64,000 bases of DNA from contig JAOCPU010000003.1 in the NCBI GenBank assembly GCA_035772785.1, positions 1,014,009 through 1,078,008 of the forward strand. Direction: 5' to 3'. Below the pieces are notes generated by a model, which did not search any database, was not told where the DNA came from, and saw only the letters and a program-made list of their open reading frames with translations. The position numbers and the translations under genes are program-made. Numbering within the stretch: the stretch's first letter is position 1; every line of letters begins with the position of its first letter. Of the stretch, positions 45,049 through 55,811 are shown one piece after another. The stretch comes from Phlebiopsis flavidoalba (taxonomy: Eukaryota > Basidiomycota > Agaricomycetes > Polyporales > Phanerochaetaceae).

Positions 45049-45615
45049 ACACTGTCATACATTATTGTAGAACTGGTAAGTCCCTCGCTCATCACTTCAG
45101 TATCGTGCATCTCATGCGTATTCTTTGTCAGGGATGTAATGGGCGTCGTATTATATTGCAGGCTGTTGTGCTTTTGGGAACCATCAAAATACCCCGACGT
45201 GTGGATGCAGAGCGATACCACTCGATGATCTTCCTTAGTGTTGCGGTTACTCAAGTCTTGACAGGGGGCGAATGTTTACCAGTAAGCTTTGATTTATACC
45301 TGGATATATGCGGGCCGTTGACTTGTTCCGGTAGGAGAGATGGGGCTACGTTACAATATTGTCTACGACTCATACATGATACACGAAAATAATGCCCTGA
45401 AACCCTCGCTTCCTCCCCACTTGCTGCGCTATTGACAGTTTATTCGTCCTTCACGGACCACATACATTTATGCGATTTTCCGGTGATAACTCTGATATGA
45501 CGCTCATGCACAGGTTCAAAACTCAATCCAGAGACAATTCACCCAAGCTACCGATCCGCACCACACATCAGCACTAGTCTAAGGGGGTTCGGGCATACAT
45601 ATCGCGTCATCAACA
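45049..45615. other. Convergent intergenic region
   Basis: This lies between the ends of the GT69 gene (plus) and the polytopic membrane protein gene (minus). Base composition drops toward A/T. No feature is recognised. Confidence 0.4.
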
Positions 45616-46969
45616 CTACTTCGAGTTCATCTCGGTATCCTCAACAGATCCCGCACTTCGAGTCGGATACGGAGCCAAATGAATGGTGGTCGGGGTGACC
45701 CCTGTCTGGTCAGCATCTGGAGCACCGACGCCTGGAATGTTACCAAATGAAGTGTGCTCAATGTTTCTTCGTATCGTTTAGTGCTACGATCTCCGACGGC
45801 GATGTTGAAGTGTACAAGAATGATGACTGAAGTAGGAACAAGTCCCTGCAATGGCCCGTCACACCGTGGCAATATTCTAGGATTGGTTGGGAGCTCACGA
45901 GGATTGGATTAATCCAATTAAGGACGACATATGCTCCTGGTTATTGCATTTCTCAAGTATTAATGCTATAAACTTTGGGCACAGTCGTCAGTGCGAGAAG
46001 GCTCAAATGTCATGAACCACTCACTATGACAGTCATCAGGACAGCTCCCGACTCAAGGACAAGGAGTATTGCTCGGGTTACATGACTATCCCCCACCACA
46101 GTCAATTTTGCGGATCGAAAAATCTTTCTGGTGCGCCATTGTTGGTATCTTTGTGAAAGGTTGATAAGCAATAGAGTCAAACATATGATCATTGGGTACA
46201 GACAGCAAGCGGCCCGCAATTAGACTGGTGTTAAGCCCCGCGCTTGTGCCAAGGAGGGCTGCTATCGGGACAAATATGAAGGATTTGAGGGATGGGTCAT
46301 TGTAACCGGTCGTGGCAGTAGTCGCCCCAACGACTCCAATGACTAAAACAGGGACACATTTTTAGTAGACGGACAAAAATGTTTATTGCAGGAACGATAC
46401 GCAACTGAAGCTGGTCGTGGAGACTGTGAAGGGTTATGATGACAATCCACCACCGTCTAGACCAGACGACCCAGACCCTCCAGATGAGGACATAATCTCC
46501 TAGCAGAGCCTGTCGTCCGTGCTTCATTAAATCACACCAGTAGGTTACGCAAAGCGATACTGACCAATATCCATCCATAACAGCACACTTGGGCATTTGG
46601 GAGACTTGAACCGGGATAGGGATGATCGAAACACATACGTTGAATATAGCATTGCGCCCATGTGAACAGTCGCCAGTGCGAATTGAAGAATCGAAGCCGA
46701 CAGCAGGGCCTTATACAGTTAAGGGAGACAATCGGCGACTTGTGCTGTGAGAAAAATGAAAAGAGGAAATCAATTAAATAAGATATTGCACACAGTATGC
46801 GCGGTACACACATCATTATATGCACAATGATCCCCTCTAAAAACGCAAAGATATCCCTGTTTTCTTTGTCACATGTCTGTATCCTAAGTCGAGTCTATAT
46901 CACGTACCGTAGAACAAGGTCTCTCCAAATAGATTCAGAGTACCCTGCTGCTGATCGGTCCAATACCAT
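45616..46969 (-). CDS. Polytopic (about seven-helix) membrane protein of a basidiomycete family
   Basis: Minus-strand exons give successive hydrophobic helices: NLFGETLFYG (about 46915), ILQFALATVHMGAMLYSTYV (about 46700-46640), LLGDYVLIWRVWVVWSRRWW (about 46515-46455), SFIFVPIAALLGTSAGLNTS (about 46285-46225), then THVTRAILLVLESGAVLMTV-like text (seen as SHVTRAILLVLESGAVLMTV, about 46087-46030), and GLVPTSVIILVHFNIAVGDR (about 45850-45790). The end reads TLHL|APYPTRSAGSVEDTEM with NSK after a small intron, stop at 45616. The GDYVLIWRVWVVW and LESGA motifs are characteristic of a large Agaricomycete family with receptor-like topology and no proven function. Short introns and several indels are present, and the start Met (46969) is tentative. 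Confidence 0.7.
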
Positions 46970-48282
46970 GACAGTAATGAGTGCTGACAAGAAAGGCCTC
47001 GAACCTGAAGAAATCGTAGATCCCTTCAAGTTATATACGCTGGAATTGATGAGACATCGGTGACGTGAGAAGTGAAGTGCGGCGAGAGTTGTGAATAAAT
47101 GTGGAGGATGTCAACTCGTAGCTGTTTCGCCTCCGTACATGTCGGTTCTTAGAGTGACGTTTTGGTGAGATGGTGAGAGGTTGGGGTGGGATTTGGACGC
47201 TGTCTTTCCCATACTGCGGGGTAGCTTCGCGATCGGCTCACATAAACAGGATAAATTCTCACATTACCACTTCCTTGAAATCCACGGCTCCAAGCGAGAT
47301 CATGACATGCTCGGTTTCATTGCCCCAACGTTGGATTGGTCGCCATTGCCAATCACCAAATTATGAGAGTGCTTGAGCATGTGAGGCTAAGCTTGAAGTA
47401 ACACTGTCTGCAAGGAAATGGCTTGAGTCCTGTACAGCATTTGCCGTCGAGGCTTAGGGGAGCCACGGATGCAGTCCGGTAACGTGAGTCGATCTATCCT
47501 TCTGAAATGATTCATCAAAATGGACTGTTCATGAAGGTGTAAGAAGTTAGATCCCACGGGTGCTGAACCAGAAGGCATAATTTGGAGCTTTTAAGTCTGC
47601 CATCACCGTGAAAGCGTGTCACTGCGGACCCGCTAACTATGGGTGGCCATTATATTTATACTCACCTAGCGCGTGTCGTAAGACGGCCCCATGATAACGA
47701 TAAAGGCCTTGAACTGACGTGGTAGCTTCAGCTAATAGAAGCAGCAGAACATACCAACAGAAACGTTGTTATAATTAAAGACAACTTCAGGATTTTTTAC
47801 ATTGATACAGCAGCGGCGAAAACAAAATCACAGTCCTAGTGGCATCCGCAGAGACGAGGGGGTGTGTGAATACTGACATCGCTGACTTGAAGCCGAAACG
47901 AAATGTCATTTTTATCGTCAAGTTTCTCTTGTGCCACGAGGGCGTAACTGCAGAAACAGTGTGGCGGCGCGCCTGTGACCCTTTCTCGTGAGTCGGGCCC
48001 GACGGAACAGCAGCTGCAAAGCCCATCCAAAAAAGGCAGGTGGCTGCCTGCTTTTGGACCGGCGTCTGCCGCGGAGGCTGGCTTCGGGGCACAATAAAAC
48101 GAACCAGGCTGCCGTCAACCTCCCTCACTTTCTTTCCCTCCAACCACAACATGCCCCCCGCAACGTTGACACTGCAATGGCGGCTCGATATCCGCAAGCC
48201 ACCTCGACGAACCGCGTAAGTCAAGTATACCATGATGATCAACTACAAGTTCTTCCATTCACGCAACGGTACTCGGTCGCCC
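46970..48282. other. Gene-poor region
   Basis: Open frames at 47181-47366 (plus) and 47787-48242 (minus) have no recognisable features. An ATG at 48151 after a pyrimidine-rich stretch is followed by a perfect GTAAGT donor at 48210, which could be a first exon of a plus-strand gene, but no downstream exon is convincing. Confidence 0.35.
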
Positions 48283-48850
48283 CTACGTCTTCAAGACCGA
48301 CCACTGTCCCCCCATTGTGCCGATCGCCGTCCTCCCATTTGTACCGACCGCCGGACGCCACGTTGCGACATAGGTACAGTATCTGACAGTCGTCGCGCTC
48401 TTCTCAGTTCTTTTCTTTCCGCTGCGACGGTAGATAGGAGACAGGACCGGTTCGAGCTTCGGTAGCTTGAGGTCGTCGGTGATGAGTTTCTTGAGTCGTG
48501 GCCAAGGCTTGCCACTGCTGAGGGGGAACCTCATTTTTTCTTCTACGGCGTGAGCAGTATTGAGGTCCTTGAAGCGACACGAGACGACGGCGACACCCGC
48601 ATGCCTGCACGAGGAAGCCGACCCGGCCAGCCGCACTCACCACACGCGCATGATCGCCCGGAGCGGCGGTCAGCACGCCCACCGGAGGAGCATCCTCGGG
48701 CAGTGGGATGACTACGGTGACTGAGACCAGTTCGCGTTGGGACACCCCTTCGGAAGGGGGGTGTTTTGTAGAGCCCACCGAGCCAGGCGGCGGCCGTCCA
48801 GTCCGCGCGTAAGGCAAGGCCGAGGCGGATTCAACGATGTTCCCTACCAT
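48283..48850 (-). CDS. Unassigned protein, two overlapping open frames
   Basis: I do not recognise this gene. On the minus strand a Met at 48850 opens MVGNIVESASALPYARTGRP and continues through VSVTVVIPLPEDAPPVGVLT. A possible very short intron (about 36 bp, GTGAGTGCGG to CTCGTGCAG, near 48640-48605) would join it to GVAVVSCRFKDLNTAHAVEE, KMRFPLSSGKPWPRLKKLIT and DDLKLPKLEPVLSPIYRRSG, ending at 48283. The opposite strand is full of stops over this interval, which supports coding on the minus strand. No signal peptide, membrane helix or catalytic motif is evident. Confidence 0.4.
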
Positions 48851-50051
48851 CCTCGTGTGGGCGTTGGCTCCAACATTGAAGCTTAGTCTTTGGGTACGTG
48901 TCAGCTACTCTCATCTATACTGATATCCGCTAAGCTCTATGCGTCGTTTAGTCGCTTCAAGCTCGAGATCTCTGAAGCGTGATTTCTTGTTTCCGTTGCT
49001 TTCGCCGTGTTCGTGGTCTGCCTTTCTTCTTTCGTTCGGTTTTTTTCTATTTTGTTTCCGTCGTCTTCGTTCTTTTCGCTCTTTCTGTTATTCTCGCGCC
49101 TTCTTTTTCGGAACGTGGACGACTCTGGAGCTCCGAGTTTCTGGTGATTTACAATGCTTTTGGTCCCCGGCTCAGAGTGCCGGGGATACATTATATTCAG
49201 ACAGATGAGTCGGCTTTCATGTCTTGTCCAGGTGTCGATGACTGACCAGCCTATACCCCGATGACAGTTTACGGTGCGAGGGGGCCTTCTGTGACGGCTT
49301 GACCGTTACAGGGCCCTTTGGTACGCCTTCAGGCCTCACGTCGTTTGCGTTGTTTCGATTTCTTCGACGCCTGCGCTCTTCGTTTGTACATGTTTGTCCT
49401 CATGCGCCTCACATTCGTCTTGTGTCGCCTCTTGCTCCTGTACGCCTCTCTTGTTCAACAATGCCAATGCGGCGCATCTTTACTCGGAATCTCCTCGTGT
49501 CCGCCTCGTGTGATGTCCCACAACTTCCCCTCAATGCTGCGTCCCGACCGTGCATAGATCTGTTGGTCAAAAATAAACGTATATAGTGCAATTGTCTACC
49601 TCCTTCAGTCATGATCAGAGTAGGGTGTCTGTGGCAATTCATCATTAGGCGCAGTTGCGGTGCAACCAGCGTTTTGTCAATGATGGAACATAGATGCTTA
49701 CAACCCAACACACATTGTTCTTATTCTTGTTTTCATTACAATGCTCGTCAGGAGCTCGAAACTGGTACTCATTGATCACATCGGACATGTTCAGGAACGT
49801 CGGAAGACGGTAATGATGTCCTCGGAACCCCTCAGCCCATGTATTTAACCTCAGCCATTCTTGTAGTTCCTCTGAGACTTCGATAACCTCTTCACGCCGT
49901 GCGCTGGAACGGTCTGTATACCGTGTTCTCCCCTTGCCGATACTGATGACACAGTCGTGTCTCCGCAGCTCGGCTTTGACTTTACTTTGATAGCCCGGAA
50001 GATATTTAACCAAATTAATCACTCACAGAGATCCCTATATCGCTGGTCAAG
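48851..50051. other. Intergenic with T-rich tract
   Basis: The part at 49000-49130 is strongly T-rich on the plus strand. A 125-residue minus-strand frame at 49645-50022 is open but has no known features. A TATTTAA stretch at 50003-50009 precedes the secreted-protein gene. Confidence 0.4.
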
Positions 50052-50314
50052 ATGTACGTTATTAAGACCTTGATTGCGCTTTTAGCCCTCGTCTCCGTTG
50101 CTCCCGCCTTGGCCCACTCGTACGTACCATTAGTTGTTATCAGGCATATGGAAAATAATCTCACTTCTACAGATCTTGCCATTCCACACAGCGAGATGAA
50201 ATGACTCGTCTCGCCCGACAGATGCTTTTCTTGATTCACGGGCACTGCATTTGTGAGCCCATACTAGCGTTCATGAATTTTTTTTATCGACCGACGCCAC
50301 CCATTCTCAAGTGA
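50052..50314 (+). CDS. Small secreted protein, about 69 residues
   Basis: Exon 1 (50052-50119) encodes MYVIKTLIALLALVSVAPAL and AHS, a textbook signal peptide with a likely cleavage site at ALA-HS. A 53-bp GT-AG intron (50120-50172, GTACGT donor, TCTACAG acceptor) joins in frame to exon 2, which encodes SCHSTQRDEMTRLARQMLFL, IHGHCICEPILAFMNFF and YRPTPPILK to the stop at 50312-50314. The mature peptide would be about 46-47 residues with three cysteines. Both exons read cleanly with no indel, unlike most genes here. I know no family for it. It could be an effector-like small secreted protein. The short leader and clean splice support a real gene. Confidence 0.6.
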
Positions 50315-50476
50315 TCATATATCGCATGAGGGCTTCCACGCTCCCTCAAACGGTCAAGCACAGCGGCGCACGCATGTAGCCGATACCAAGCTTGACACCG
50401 CTGTCTTGCGACGCGCGATTTTCAAAGCCATCGCGCGAGAGGTCCAGAGACGTGGTTCGGGCGTAGTTCCAGCGGA

Positions 50477-50590
50477 GACTGCTGTACGGTTGCCGAGGGG
50501 GATCAGGTCAATAATCAATTCCTAGATCAAGTTTCGAATCCCGTGTTCGCGTCGGCTGTCGCCGAGTGTCCGCTACGCCTTGCTAAGCGA
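50477..50590 (+). repeat. Inverted repeat arm 1, tRNA-like promoter boxes (SINE-like)
   Basis: This 114-bp copy matches the reverse complement of 51964-52070 except for about ten substitutions and a 7-bp insertion. It contains TTGCCGAGGGG (50490-50500), resembling a Pol III A box (two mismatches to TGGCNNAGTGG), and GTTTCGAATCC (50531-50541), one mismatch from the B box GGTTCGANTCC, 41 bp apart. Confidence 0.7.
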
Positions 50591-51963
50591 GTGCGAAACC
50601 GCCGAAGGGGCATTCAATGCCCTCAAGGCCATTGCTCCTGTACTCTAGACGTCAGGGGTGGGCTGAGTGACCTCTTCAGTCTCGCCTGACTATTACCTTT
50701 CCGAGCCACGAGCATCAACGCGCATTGCTCGCAGGCTGCACACGCCGACGACGGGGTGGCTCATTGGCCGCCCTCTGGGGTCTGCGATTGATGCCCGGTA
50801 CTGGTCGGGGCACTGGTATTGTACATGTAGGGCGGAGGGGAAATTAATGAAGTAGGGTAAATAGACAGAATCTGGCCCAACACGCTGCTAGTTAGGAGTC
50901 CCGCGGCCCACACATTTGATCAGATATGATCTATTGCACGTCGACCACTGTCGTGTGTACAAGGTGGAGGGAGTGACATAAGCGCCACAAGCCACATCCT
51001 TCGTCTATATACGCGGTGTTTCTCACTCGTTGAGTCATGTCGATGACTGCTAGAGGAGTGAAACCATGCTCTAAACATGATAGTTAGTAAACCGGTGTTA
51101 CATAAATTAGAGATGTACTTACTACATCAGTGTATTGGATTAGTCCCCCAAAGGCAGACAGCGTTAAACAGCGTAAACGCTGTTTTTGGATGGCACGAAA
51201 ATCCCGCCTGAAGGCGACCGCATTCAGTTGCATTCAGTGCATAAGTTATCACCAGAGCATAGTCACAGACCAACTTACCTTGACGCATTTAAATTTATAA
51301 ATTTTCAACGGCTCTGACGCACTGCCTGGTGACGGTGCGCACGGTGGGAGACTCTCGCAGTCTGGGTGAGTCGCGTCAACACGGCCAGTTCTTCACAGCC
51401 TGCTTTAGCCTATGGGCACGGATAGCTCAGTACCCGCTCTGGTACGTGTCACTCCTTGTGTCAGCCCCACAGACCGTCTGTCTGGTAGGTATTGGGGGCC
51501 GAGGTTGGCCTGCGTTGGCACGGATGGTCGCGTCAAGCATCGTATTTTTAAAGACTGTCAGAGTTCTTGTGGCTTGGTCATGTTGAGCTGGGTTTGGATT
51601 GACGGGGATATAGTGGTGGGGGGAGGGATGTGGTAGAGTTCAGTTGAGACATCCTCTTGTAGGATGTGCGCGAGCGACAATGCATAGGACGAGACTATAG
51701 AGTGACGCGGTAGAGGACGCGTCCACTACCTAGCGCGCTCAAGCGGTTAAATCCGATCCGATCATCCCGCCGCCCGACGCTACCTTTTATGGTTTACCCG
51801 GGCGGCAAAAGTCGGCTTGAAAGGAGTTATTACGAACAACATTCGTTTTGAGATGCACAAAGTGCCAGAATACCTGTTATATGCACCATAACATCGCCTA
51901 ATAGGAATCTAGTAGCTGACAGGAACGTCCACAATGGTGAGAGGGCCGCCGAGGATGGGATGG

Positions 51964-52070
51964 TCGCTTAGCATGGCGTAGCGGACACTCGGCGACAGCC
52001 GACGCGGACATGGGATTCGAAACTCGATTTAGGAATTGACCTGATCCTCCTCGGCAACCGTACTGCTGTC
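51964..52070 (-). repeat. Inverted repeat arm 2 (SINE-like)
   Basis: Minus-strand copy of arm 1, with the B-box-like GTTTCGAATCC fully kept and a poorer A box (TTGCCGAGGAG). No target duplication or poly(A) end is evident at either arm. Confidence 0.7.
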
Positions 52071-52879
52071 ATGTACTTACATGCCCTTCCTCCGAGGTTG
52101 GAAGTAGCACTTACGAGCTGTTGCGTAGGAGCCCCAATGACAGTTAACCATCCGAAAGGCTATTTGTCGCCAGTAAAAGCGGGAGTGGTCTTTCGCTCGC
52201 TTATTAGACTCTAGATACGACGTGGATTTGGGCTTTTTTTGAGTTGAAGCGTAACGAGATGAGGAATACGAGACAAGAGTTGGACCAGGTCGAGGGTGTG
52301 CCATCGCGTTTGAGGTCAAGTTGAAACGAATGTGCCGTCAGCGCTGATCGATGATTGGTTGGATGTGGCTGTGCGCGCTCGTTTTCGGTTCCGGCAAGCC
52401 CGTGTCACGATCATAGATCACGTACGCTTCCCGAATATGGCATGCGAGTATGTACACCTCGTAAGCGTTTACTCGAGCGTTCATTTTCCTCCATTTCATC
52501 TGCAACCGCCACACCGCCCTCCGAGCTCCCGGGAGCTGCAGCTGCGCAGCGCACCTCCCTGCACCGGCGCGGCGCACGCAAAGAGTAACATGCAGAGGGT
52601 CTCGACTCTCTCTGACCGATGCAGCTCACAAAGTTGGAACTCTAGGTTAGCGAGCCCAAGCGAATGAGCGCAGGCGCAGCGCCTGGAGGCTTGATGGTCG
52701 GCTAGGCTAAACCGCAGCGCCTCCAAACTGTGTGTTCAATCACACCGCAGAAGGGCTCCTCGCGAAGCGGACATGCCGCTGCATCCCAGCGCTCTCCCCG
52801 CAGAATGAATTGCAACCCGGCAAGGAGGGCAGTGGGCCTCACTGCGCCTACGAAACTCTATCCCTTGCCTTCACCCTCC

Positions 52880-54725
52880 ATGCTCGCCCGCCTGCTCAAC
52901 GCGTCCCGACGACGGGGCGAGTATGCCATCCTCTCCCTCCTCCGAGCACAGCGCGCCCCGCGCACCCCTGGTGCGGCCGCTGGCGCGCGCCCCGGCGGCC
53001 CTCGCTCGCAGCGACGCTCGCGCTGGGCATGGCGCTCGGCGGCGCGGTCTGGCTGTTCGCGGCACTGGGTGTACACGCCGTGGCTCTTCCGCACGCAGCA
53101 GAGCTGCTCGCGCCGCTGTTTGGACCCCGCCCGCTGCCGCGCGCTGTACCCCGAGTTTGTGGAGGCGGAGATGGCGCTCCCGCAGCATCGTGTGGCGGAT
53201 CCGTTTGCGAATGGGACAAAGTATTTGTGGGTGCCGAGCCATCCTCAGTGTGCGTGCATTGCCCCTCTGCTTTTGTCCTGCGGGCTGACGGGCTTATGGC
53301 GTAGGGTCTGGGTGGGGAAAGGGGAAAACTGGATGCAGGACATGGTCCTGACCTCGCATTTGGCGTACCGATCCGGACGAGCGTGCGTTAAAGTCGACCT
53401 TTTGCGTATCCAGCCTGACGACTGAACCGCCCCACCAGCTTTGTATTTGACGACTACTCGTGGGACCGACGAGGCCCCGCCTACTCGCGGTTCGACCGCA
53501 ACAGATGGATCCCGACGCGCATTCCGCTGACGGCCATGATATCAGGTGCGTCATCCGACTCGGACCGACCCGACTGATCGACAGTATGACGCTCATTCGG
53601 ACTGCTATAAGGTCCTATTGCCGGGTGGGCCATGGCCTGACGGTGATCATACTCCTCTGTCGATCTCGAGACGCTATTGGGAGCAGATATGTCCGCGAAC
53701 CGACGAAGATTGATGCAGTGGAGGTTAGGAAGATTCATGGAGGAGGGGCGACGGCGGTCAAGATCGAGGAGACGTGGTTAGAAGTACTGAGCAAGATTGA
53801 CGATCCGTGCGTTGAGGTTATCGAGAGCTCGGGTTTCATTTTCCACGTTTTGTGCGTGTGTGGCGTGTTCATTGTCTTTTGAAAGAACTGTCGACGAAGC
53901 TTACTACGATCACACAGCATGTTCGGTACAAAGAAGAGATGATGCCTATTTGGCCTTATTTGAAAGATACACCTATCCTTCAGAAGTTTGGCTGGTCGAT
54001 GCTCGCACACAGCGCCTTCGACACCAACCGCCACCAGTTTGGCCCTACCTTCTCGGAGGCCCTACGTTAGCACATCTTCCTGTCATGGATGCATTGCCCA
54101 AGAACACACCCCTCGACGGTCTTCTCGCGTTTACACATACGCCCGGGCGACTTCTTGGACCACTGCAAGAACCTGTGCGCATGGAACGCGAACTTCAACG
54201 CGTTCAACCAATTCGAGGGTACGCCCGACCCCATGGGAGCGGCCCTCGGGGCCCTCCGAGGAGCGCATGGAATACTACCTCCGCCGCGTGCCTGCCGAGC
54301 ACCGCGCAGATCGTCGCGCGCGTCGAAGAGTGCGCGCATCGGAGGCCGGCCGCGGGCCGTACAATACGGCGGGTGTACGTGATGACGAACGGCGAGCGCG
54401 CGTAGGGCGGAGGAGCTCAAGGCCGCGCTGCGCGAGCAGTTTGCGTGGGACGCGGTTGCTACGAGTCGGGATCTGGTGCTCTCGAACGAGGAGAAGTATA
54501 TTGCGCAGGGATGGACATGATGGTGGGCCAGCGCGCGCAGGCGTTTTGTGGGCAATGGGGTATGTGGGCCGTACGAATATCGAGATGGTGGCTTTTTTTT
54601 CGCTGATTTTTGGCGCGTTTGCTTGTAGTTCTCGAGCTTGTCGTCGAACATTGCTATGCTCCGGATGGCAAGAGGGCTCCCCGTGTTTTTTTTTTTTTTT
54701 TTTTGAGAGCACATGGATGTGGTAA
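52880..54725 (+). CDS. O-fucosyltransferase-like protein, paralog B, damaged
   Basis: The start MLARLLNASRRRGEYAIL leads to a membrane helix (LALGMALGGAVWLFAALGV). Lumenal blocks match the other paralogs: LYPEFVEAEMALPQHRV, FANGTKYLWVPSH, NWMQDMVLTSHLAYRSGRA, DDYSWDRRGPAYS, IPLTAMIS, GPIVGG-like text, PYLKDTPILQKFGWSMLAHS and AFDTNRHQFGPTF. The motif HIRPGDFLDHCKNL is at about 54137-54178. Then come FNAFNQFEG, RRVYVMTNGERA, EELKAALREQFAWDAVATSR and DMMVGQRAQAF. The last exon reads FSSLSSNIAMLRMARGLP, then a run of 19 T (54686-54704), then ESTWMW and a stop at 54723-54725. Several indels, plus the T-run inside the coding end, make this the most disrupted copy; it could be a pseudogene or a badly sequenced gene. 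Confidence 0.65.
54686..54704 (+). repeat. T19 homopolymer in the terminal exon of paralog B
   Basis: Nineteen consecutive T residues sit between the conserved RGLP codons and the conserved ESTWMW stop. The other three paralogs have only two or three codons here. Confidence 0.9.
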
Positions 54726-55702
54726 TACCCTAGTCACTGTAATGCATCACATATTTATTCAACAGATAATCATTGAAAAACCACTCATCTCATCCCAGAG
54801 TGATTCATTAAGAAGCTCCGCTCTTAGCAGAGGCCGCGCCGTACCCGTCAGCAAGGTTAGCGTTCGCATTCAACTTACGACAAGGTTTGCGGTGCAATGC
54901 ATGACTAACCTAGCGCACACATACGCATCATACACGTGTAGCAACGCAGCTTGATAGCTTTCCGTGGACGGTAGTCAGACGGCTCTATTGAGCTCGCCAC
55001 GCTCTAGTCCGCCGGAGGCTGCCATACAGTCACGGCGAGCAATGCCCTACGGCGGCTTGCTGCACAGCGCGCTATTCAGCTAGAAGGAGATTTGGATTTC
55101 TAACTTCCTCCGTACGCACTGGAAGCACGACCTGCATTTTATTTGTGCTCATTCCTTGGTTTTTGAACGACCAGACGCACAAAGAGACTGGTCAATGTAT
55201 AGGCGGTCGAGGTGCACAGCTTGGTTGTGGCGGCTGCGCGGGGAAATATTGGTGAGTGAATAGGCGCAGCAGAGGAAGCACCGGGGGCTGGGATGGGCGC
55301 TCCATCAGATGCCGTTGATGTGCCGTGTGCGGGTGCCTAGAGTGGCTTGGCGAGGATCATGGTTTCGGACAGCGCTCGTGTCTGGTCAGGGGTAAGAGGC
55401 AAGTCCTACCACTCCGCTGCTTCCCGTCCCATATCTAACCCCGTTTACAGAATAATATTCGGCACTGTTTTCATGTAAAACATGTCTTGATAAAAATTCA
55501 AGCAGCAGGACACTCGATCCCAGAGATCGAGGTCGGCGCAGCCTGGACCCTTGGGCACAACGCCAGCGAGGGAGGCTGTGATGGGATACCCAACTGCGCG
55601 TTGTTAGTCCTGCCGATTGTGCGCTTCGCACTCGCTGACGCCGCCGAAGGAGTCTCAGGAGCCTGTGTGTTTCGTTTGATGTCACCAAAGTGCCCTCTGG
55701 AT
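54726..55702. other. Intergenic, promoter of paralog C at right end
   Basis: No gene is recognised. Minus-strand frames in 55386-56078 overlap the next gene and are shadows. Confidence 0.4.
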
Positions 55703-55708
55703 TATATA
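55703..55708 (+). promoter_or_regulatory. TATA box of paralog C
   Basis: The TATATA core in ATTATATAGC lies about 105 bp before the start codon at 55812, with a C/T-rich leader (cttcccctgcccttcaaccc) between them. Confidence 0.6.
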
Positions 55709-55811
55709 GCGGTGCGCCCCCGCCTCCGCTCGCGTCGCCTTTTCTTCCCCTGCCCTTCAACCCTCCCCTCTTCGCGCCCCCTCCCTCTTCTCTTTTAGAA
55801 AACAAAAAGAC

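Larger units (their letters stand above)
50315..52879. other. Gene-poor region containing a pair of inverted repeats
   Basis: No convincing gene is seen. The two inverted repeat arms (50477-50590 and 51964-52070) frame about 1.37 kb of low-complexity-free, unassigned sequence. Immediately upstream of 52880, short CG-rich frames are not assigned. Confidence 0.4.

Noticed and set aside
49645..50022. 125-residue minus-strand frame
   Set aside because: It starts only 30 bp from the divergent secreted-protein gene, leaving no promoter room, and shows no family features.
54067..54714. Minus-strand frame antisense to paralog B
   Set aside because: It starts inside the T19 run (poly-Lys) and is an antisense shadow of conserved coding sequence.
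52880..54725. Truncation of paralog B by insertion at the poly-T
   Set aside because: The conserved ESTWMW stop continues right after the T-run, so the gene is not truncated; the tract is an internal insertion.
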